The translations under genes and the position numbers were made by a program. Below the pieces are notes generated by a model, which saw only the letters and a program-made list of their open reading frames with translations, made no database searches and was not told where the DNA came from. Below, one piece after another: positions 57,751 to 64,000 of a stretch of 64,000 nucleotides of DNA. How positions within the stretch are numbered: position 1 is the first letter of the stretch; every line of letters begins with the position of its first letter. This DNA is from Flectonema sp. DT1601 (lineage: Eukaryota; Euglenozoa; Diplonemea; Diplonemida; Diplonemidae): positions 620,001-684,000 of the forward strand of contig OZ025819.1 of the NCBI GenBank assembly GCA_964019425.1, given 5' to 3'.

Positions 57751-60700
57751 TTAAATTTTTATTTGCTCTTGTTTACCATAGTTCTCTCCCATTGGGACAG
57801 CAGCTGTATCTGGGCCGATAGCAGAAGCAAATTCCTGAAAGGAGACGTTATCGTCTCTTTTCTTCATGAGGTACCCACCAACTGCACCACAGATAGCTAG
57901 TAATCCTGCAATGGCAACTATTAACCAAATCCACCACTTGCTGTCGCCGTCTTTCTTATCATCTTCTGAGGCTCCATTCTGACCCTTCTGTTTGTTGTTA
58001 TTATTTTTAGTTTTAAACGATTTGAACTACTTACTCGCTCATCTCACACTAAATAAAAACATACGTAATCACTACTTCCTGAACCACTACTGCTTGTGGA
58101 TCCCTCGCTGGTACTTCCCTGACTGGATCCTTCGGAATCGGAGCTGAGTTTGCTGTCGCTATCGCTGGTGGTGCTGTCGCTGGTGCTACCGCTCATGGCA
58201 GTTGAACTTCCTGAGTCTGAGTCCTGTTTTTATTAAATAACAACACAACACAACACAACACAACACAACACAACACAACACAACACAACACAACACAACA
58301 CAACACAACACAACACAACACAACACAACACAACACAACACAACACAACACAACACAACACAACACAACACAACACAACACAACACAACACAACACAACA
58401 CAACACAACACAACACAACACAACACAACACAACACAACACAACACAACACAACACAACACAACACAACACAACACAACACAACACAACACAAAACAACG
58501 CGAGAGAAATCACAATCAGGAAAGCAACATACCGAAGTTGAACAATTAGCAACACCACCAACCATCTCACCATCCAACATCATTCCGTTAACTTCCTTAC
58601 ACTTACAGACGAAGTCATACAATGAACCTGGTGCAGTGTCTGGATCAGTACAAGTCTGAGTATCAATAGGACATGGAGGTACTCCCATTGGTGGATTGCA
58701 TTCATCAAACTGACAGCTCATCACTGGACCTCCGACATTCTCAACGTGATCAGCTTCACAAGTACAAACAAAGTCGTTATTAACATTGACGTCTGGGTCG
58801 CTGCAAATCTGATGAGCTCCACATGGGTCTGAAACACACTCACCAGTCTTATCGCAATCAGCTGCTCCACCGATTTTGAATACTCCGTTTGCACAGGTGC
58901 ACTTGAAGTCATCAAGACTGTTAGCCTGCGGGTTCATATCTGTACAGGTCTCAATAACATTCGGGTGACCACTCCATGCACATGGATTCTTAGAGCTACC
59001 CTGTTTGCACTCATCACATTCAGACACTGGTCCCCCAACGTTGTGAGCCAATCCGAATGGACAACTGCAGTCGAAGTTCTTCAGATTGTTTCTATCAAAG
59101 TCATTACAGACCTGACCTTCACTACATGGATTAGAAAGACATTCATCAACTCCACAATTAGCTTTAGCACCAGTAGCAGTTGGTCCATTGTTTGCACAAG
59201 AACAGATATAATCATGAAGTACTGTAAGAGATTGATCAGGGTCAACACATTCTTGATCATCACCACATGGTTTGGTATCACATTCGTTCTTCGAACAGGT
59301 GGCTGGACCATCAACCTTCTTTCTCGATGAATCAGTCTTGCATGAACAAACAAAGTCATGGTGCACATCGGCATTAGTGTTTGGGTCCACACACATCTGA
59401 TCATCACCACAAGGCTTTGCATCACACTCATCATCGATACAAGCTTTGACTGCTGCTCCAGTAGACTTCACTCCATTAGGACAGGTGCAGGTGAAGTCTC
59501 CAATCGATGTAAGACTTTTCATAGGATCTTCACAAACCTGTTTCTGTGTAGCATCACAAGGGTTGGCATCGCACTCATCCTTTGAACAAGTTACCCGCCC
59601 ATCAACTTTTGTCTTTAAAGGATCAGACTTACAGGTGCAAGAATAGTCGTGAAGAACGTTGGCAGCAGTGTTTGGATCGGTACAGGTCTGATCGTCGGTT
59701 ACACAAGGATTGGCAGCACACTCATCGACAACACATTTCGTAACGGCTCCACCAGTTGCCACAACCTTGTTTGGACAGGTGCAGGTGAAGTCCTTAATCG
59801 AGGAACGAGTTGGGTTCGGATCATTGCAAACCTGGTTCTGTGTAGCATCACAAGGGTTGGCATCACACTCGTTCTTTGAACAGGTGGCTGGTCCGTCAAC
59901 CTTCACATTTGAGGTGTCAGCCTTGCAAGTACAGGTGAAGTCGTGAAGGACGTTGGCAGCAGTGTTTGGATCATTACAGGTCTGATCGTTACCTGTTCCA
60001 CAAGGATTGGCAGCACACTCATCGACAACACATTTCGTAACGGCTCCACCAGTAGCAACAACCTTGTTTGGACAGGTGCAGGTGAAGTCCTTAACCGAGG
60101 AACGAGTTGGGTTCGGATCATTGCAAACCTGGTTCTGTGTAGCATCACAAGGGTTGGCATCACACTCGTTCTTTGAACAAGTTGCTGCACCATCAACCTT
60201 CATAATTGAAGTGTCAGCCTTGCAAGTACAGGTGTAGTCATGCTGGCTGGAGGAGGCAGTGTTTGGATCGTTACAAGTCTGATCCATGTTGGTACCACAA
60301 GGATTCATCAAGACAGAGCACTCATCGATTTCACAAGTAGCTGGAGCACCAGTAGCCTTAGCACCATTGGTACATGAGCAAACAAAGTCTAATAAAGAAG
60401 CTGGAGTCATAACCGGATCATTACACATCTGACCTGGTCCACAAGGAGCACTGAGACACTCATCTTGAACACAAGTAGCCGCTGATCCTATCATGTCTCC
60501 GGTCTTTGGAGCTCTGCATTTGCAAGTGAAGTCACCGCTCGACGCAACATCATCATTGGCATCGGTACAGTCTTGACCACTTCCACAAGGGGAGGCGTCA
60601 CATTCATTCAACTTGCAAGCAGCTTTCTTACCAGTGGCACTTCCTGTTCCTGTTGTACAGGTACAAATAAAGTCACCACTACCCATGGCAGTAGTGTCTG

Positions 60701-63188
60701 GATCATTACAAGTCTGACCAGTACCACAAGGAGTGGTGGCACACTCATCCATCATTCCCATCGAACAGGTGGCTGGCTTTCCAGTCTCGACAACATTCTG
60801 GTTTGGAGCAGGACAGGTACAAGTGAAGTCACCAGTTGAAGCAGCAGAAGTATTTGGGTCAGCACATGTTTGACTACCACAAGGTGATGTTGAACACTCA
60901 TCGTTAACACAGCTAGCAACTGGTCCGTCAACCTTCTTTAAGTTCATATCGTTACTACAAATACATTCGAAGTCATGAAGGGAGTTGGCAGCTTTGTTTA
61001 AATCATTACAAGTCTGACCTGTTCCACAGTTAAATGTTCCGCACTCATCAGTCTCACACTTAGCTGGACCACCAGTTGCCACAACCATGTTTGCACAGGT
61101 GCAGGTGAAGTCGTTCAACGATGACAGGGAGGTGTCTGGATCAGCGCAGGTTTGCATTCCACAAGGGCTCGCGTCACACTCGTCCTTGGTACAAGTAGCC
61201 GCACCATCAACCTTCATAAGTGAGGTGTCAGACTTACAGGTGCAGGTGAAGTCGTGAAGGACGTTGGCAGCAGTGTTTGGATCGTTACAGGTCTGATCGT
61301 TACCTGTTCCACAAGGATTGGCAGCACACTCGTCTTCGATACACTTTGTGACGGCTCCACCAGTTGCCACAACCTTGTTTGGACAGGTGCAAGTGTAGTC
61401 ACCAATCGAGGATAACGTTGGACCTGGGTCATTGCAAACCTGGTTCTGGGACGCATCGCACGGGTTGGAAGCACACTCATCTTTTGAACAAGTTGCTGCC
61501 CCATCAACCTTCATAATTGAGGTGTCAGACTTACAGGTGCAAGTGAAGTCGTGAAGGACGTTTGTGGCAGTGTTTGGATCGTTACAAGTCTGGTCGTTAC
61601 CTGTTCCACAAGGATTGGCAGCACACTCATCAACAATACACTTCGTAACGGCTCCACCAGTTGCCACAACCTTGTTTGGACAGGTGCAAGTGTAGTCACC
61701 GATCGAAGACAACGTTGGACTTGGATCATTGCAAACCTGGTTCTGTGCAGCGTCACAAGGGTTGGAAGCACACTCATCTTTTGAACAAGTGGCTGGACCA
61801 TCAACCTTCTTAATTGAGGTGTCAGACTTACAGGTACAGGTGAAGTCGTGAAGGACGTTTGAGGCAGTGTTTGGATCACTACAAGTCTGATCGTTACCTG
61901 TTCCACAAGGTTTGGCAGCACACTCATCAACAATACACTTCGTGACGGCTCCACCAGTTGCCACAACCTTGTTTGGACAGGTGCAAGTGAAGTCCTTGAC
62001 ACTTCCTTGCGTTGGGTTTGGATCATTGCAAACCTGGTTCTGGGCCGCATCACAAGGGTTGGCATCACACTCATTCTTTGAACAGGTTGCTGGACCATCG
62101 ATCTTAGTGATAGAAGTGTCTGACTTGCAAGTGCACACGAAATCATGAAGAGAGTTTGCAGCCTCACTTGGATCGTTACAGGTTTGATCGGAACCACACG
62201 GAGTGGAATCGCACTCTTTGGTTTCACAAGTTGCCTGTCCACCAGTTGCAACAATTGAAGAATATTTATCACAAGTACAAGTGTAGTCATTTGTCTTGCT
62301 GGTGTCTGGATCATTGCAAGTCTGCTTAGCTCCACAGGGGTTACTGTCGCACTCATTGCTACCACTTGGTGTCATGGTGCATCCGCTTGGGGTTTCACCG
62401 TACTTCCCGACATTTTTATCGTAGCCGTCACCTTTACCCATTTTACCGAAGTTACCAGCACTCTCGTAGTTACAAATCAGGTACACGTTGAGGAACCCGC
62501 CTCCTTCAACGTGACACAATCCACATCCTACTTTGGTAGTGTCTTTCCAAACAACTTGAGTCATGTGACCAGTTGTACCACTCTCAGTAGCAGTGTTGTA
62601 ATCCCAACATCCTTCTTCACTACAATACCAACTGATGACACCGTTAGCTGGGTCCCAATTATGTAAGTCAGCATTCCCTCCAACTGATGCTAAGTTTTCA
62701 CCAAGTCTTCCCTTTGAGTACTGTGGAGGCTTGTTGTGATCAAGGTCCTGTCTGGAACAAGTTCTCTTAAATCCACTACTCCCTACAGAGTAAGCAGCGA
62801 TATCATTATCGTAAATGAGAGGACAGGCTCCATGTTCGGCACGATACTCATTGTGTTTGGCCACAACACTGTCGATCTGCCACTGCGCAAGAGAGGAGTA
62901 GCAGTCTGTTTTGGTCTTTCCAGTGCAGGAACCAGTCTTTGCAGCAGTCGGTGCCGGCACTGGAGCACCAGGAGGACAAGTGCAATCACATCTTCCGTTG
63001 TTGCAGTTGCTGTAGGTGACAATCTTCGCACATCCATAAGTGTTCGCCATGTCCTTACATGTGTAACCTCCATCACACATATCGCTACAAACTGGACCAC
63101 TCCCAACACAAACCACCTTAGACGAGTCACATTGAGCATTCGAGAGCAAGGCTGCCCCCATGAGGACAGAAAGTTTTAAAAGCTTCAT
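57751..63188 (-). CDS. giant CAP-EGF type I membrane protein, array copy 3 (26 EGF modules)
   Basis: Exons 63188-58533, 58223-58065 and 57987-57751 give about 1683 aa. The introns are 309 and 77 nt. Domain order is as in copies 1 and 2. It is the shortest copy, with eight fewer EGF modules than copy 2. Its cytoplasmic tail differs sharply from the others over about 25 residues (RDDNVSFQEFASAIGPDTAA against KSDNVSFQDFVTSVGPEGD) although the membrane helix and the final PMGENYGKQE are conserved, and it is one codon longer. Beyond 17-18 nt upstream of the ATG its 5' flank is unlike that of copies 1 and 2, so it may be regulated differently. It lies furthest upstream in transcriptional order. Confidence 0.9.
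58240..58493 (-). repeat. (GTGTT)n microsatellite inside intron 1 of copy 3
   Basis: About 50 uninterrupted units within intron 58224-58532 (309 nt), six units longer than in copy 1. Confidence 0.95.
59433..60023 (-). repeat. C-terminal EGF dimer block, copy 3 (2 dimers, 591 bp)
   Basis: Four modules, 594 bp shorter than in copy 2. Confidence 0.9.
61185..61928 (-). repeat. N-terminal EGF dimer block, copy 3 (5 modules, 744 bp)
   Basis: Three B-type and two A-type modules, 594 bp shorter than in copy 2. Confidence 0.9.
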
Positions 63189-64000
63189 AGTTATCTGTTT
63201 TTAGAGAATTAAGTAAATAGAGTAGAAGTGACAACTCACAACAGGTATAATGTTGTTTAGTTGGAATAGCGTCTGCTAACAATAACCTGTTTCTTGAGAT
63301 CAAATAAAATAATAATTCAGAACAACAAAACAACTTTGAATTAAGAACCTACAACAGATTGGTTAGCAAATAAAAAAAAGGAAGAATACTTTGTTCACTC
63401 AATCAAATCACAGAAAGTATTCTTGCACGAGATCTGTAAAGTTAACATTAGTTGTAAGTCACACAAATAGCTGCTGACTGTCTTGTGTGATGAGACAGTT
63501 TTGATATCTCAACACGATCAGAGTCACAACCCAAGGAACCCTCTGAGGGTGAACAGAATCGATACGTTAGGATTCCCCTGATTAGAGATCCATCAAAAGA
63601 GTTGTATGAGTACTCCGAGTGGTAACTCTACAAAACTAAAGGATGACTGACTAAGAATAGTTTGTTCATATCTTCAACTGAAAGAATTCAGTTTCCTAAA
63701 ACTAATACTGAACTGAATCATTACATTACATTACTTATTGTGTATCACTGATTGAATCAAACCAACATTGGGTAAACAGGGAAGGGGAGGTGAAAAGAAT
63801 ATCAAACTGATGAATAGGACTGCCCATCACCACTATTTTAGAATAGATCTCGACAGAAACGATATTCTTTTTTTTTTTACAAATTTGAATAACACACTCG
63901 AGTTTGTCTGCCGTAATTATCATCATGGAAGTGATGAAGGGCAACTCTTGTGAATAATTCGGAAGCCCATGAAGGGAGGTAACTTGATACTTGTTATTAA
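63189..64000. other. upstream flank of array copy 3
   Basis: Next to the gene, the minus strand reads CTAAAAACAG then ATAACT and ATG, so the acceptor-like site is shared with the other copies, but further upstream the sequence is unique. An 11-bp inverted repeat lies at 63382-63392/63414-63424. No gene is recognised to the window end. Confidence 0.6.

Noticed and set aside
40761-62148. Regularly spaced + strand and alternative-frame open frames of 60-100 codons, and long minus frames such as 42923-45262
   Set aside because: They repeat every 297 bp and are antisense or shifted readings of the EGF modules, kept open by the repeat and not by selection.

Overview
The window is nuclear DNA from a unicellular, probably flagellated eukaryote. 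Coding regions are broken by short spliceosomal introns (37-77 nt, mostly starting GTATGT or GTTTGT and ending CAG). Spacers are rich in poly-T/poly-A runs. One gene is a recognisable relative of the ciliary protein LRRIQ3. I cannot fix the lineage. Two traits recall lineages with polycistronic transcription and spliced-leader trans-splicing, such as Euglenozoa. All host genes from 4.0 to 25.9 kb lie on the + strand and all from 32.1 to 63.2 kb on the - strand, and almost every start codon has a splice-acceptor-like AG a few to about 40 nt upstream. No spliced-leader gene is visible, so this stays an inference.

Left half (+ strand): an SLC38/AVT-like amino acid transporter, an LRRIQ3-like LRR/IQ protein, an SCP2-type thiolase, an EF-hand protein, a divergent Hsp70 with polyglutamine and an ankyrin-like end, a PPR-like protein, a second amino acid transporter, a four-helix membrane protein, and an EEF1AKMT1-like lysine methyltransferase with a long C-terminal extension. 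Between the second transporter and the four-helix protein sits an apparently intact DNA transposon with 180-bp inverted repeats and TTAA flanks (21.35-23.69 kb).

Middle (25.9-32.1 kb): the two gene blocks converge here on mobile-element debris. It holds a glutamine-rich retroelement-like remnant, an RNase H fragment, a perfect 310-bp tandem duplication and an internally deleted piggyBac element.

Right half (- strand): a ubiquitin-like/BAG-like cochaperone candidate, an FAD-dependent sugar-lactone oxidase, and then the main feature, a tandem array of three giant genes. Each encodes a signal peptide, a cysteine-rich segment, a CAP (SCP/PR-1) domain, 42, 34 or 26 EGF-like modules, a Ser-rich stalk, one membrane helix and a short cytoplasmic tail (about 2474, 2078 and 1683 aa). 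The last two exons become visible only when the (GTGTT)n tract is read as an intron. The first exons are 7032, 5844 and 4656 nt, two equal steps of 1188 bp. Each step is a loss of exactly 594 bp (two 297-bp EGF dimers) in each of two separate repeat blocks, and the rest of exon 1 is 3321 nt in all three copies. This looks like a recently amplified, length-variable cell-surface adhesion or recognition family. A pogo-like transposon has since landed in one of its spacers.
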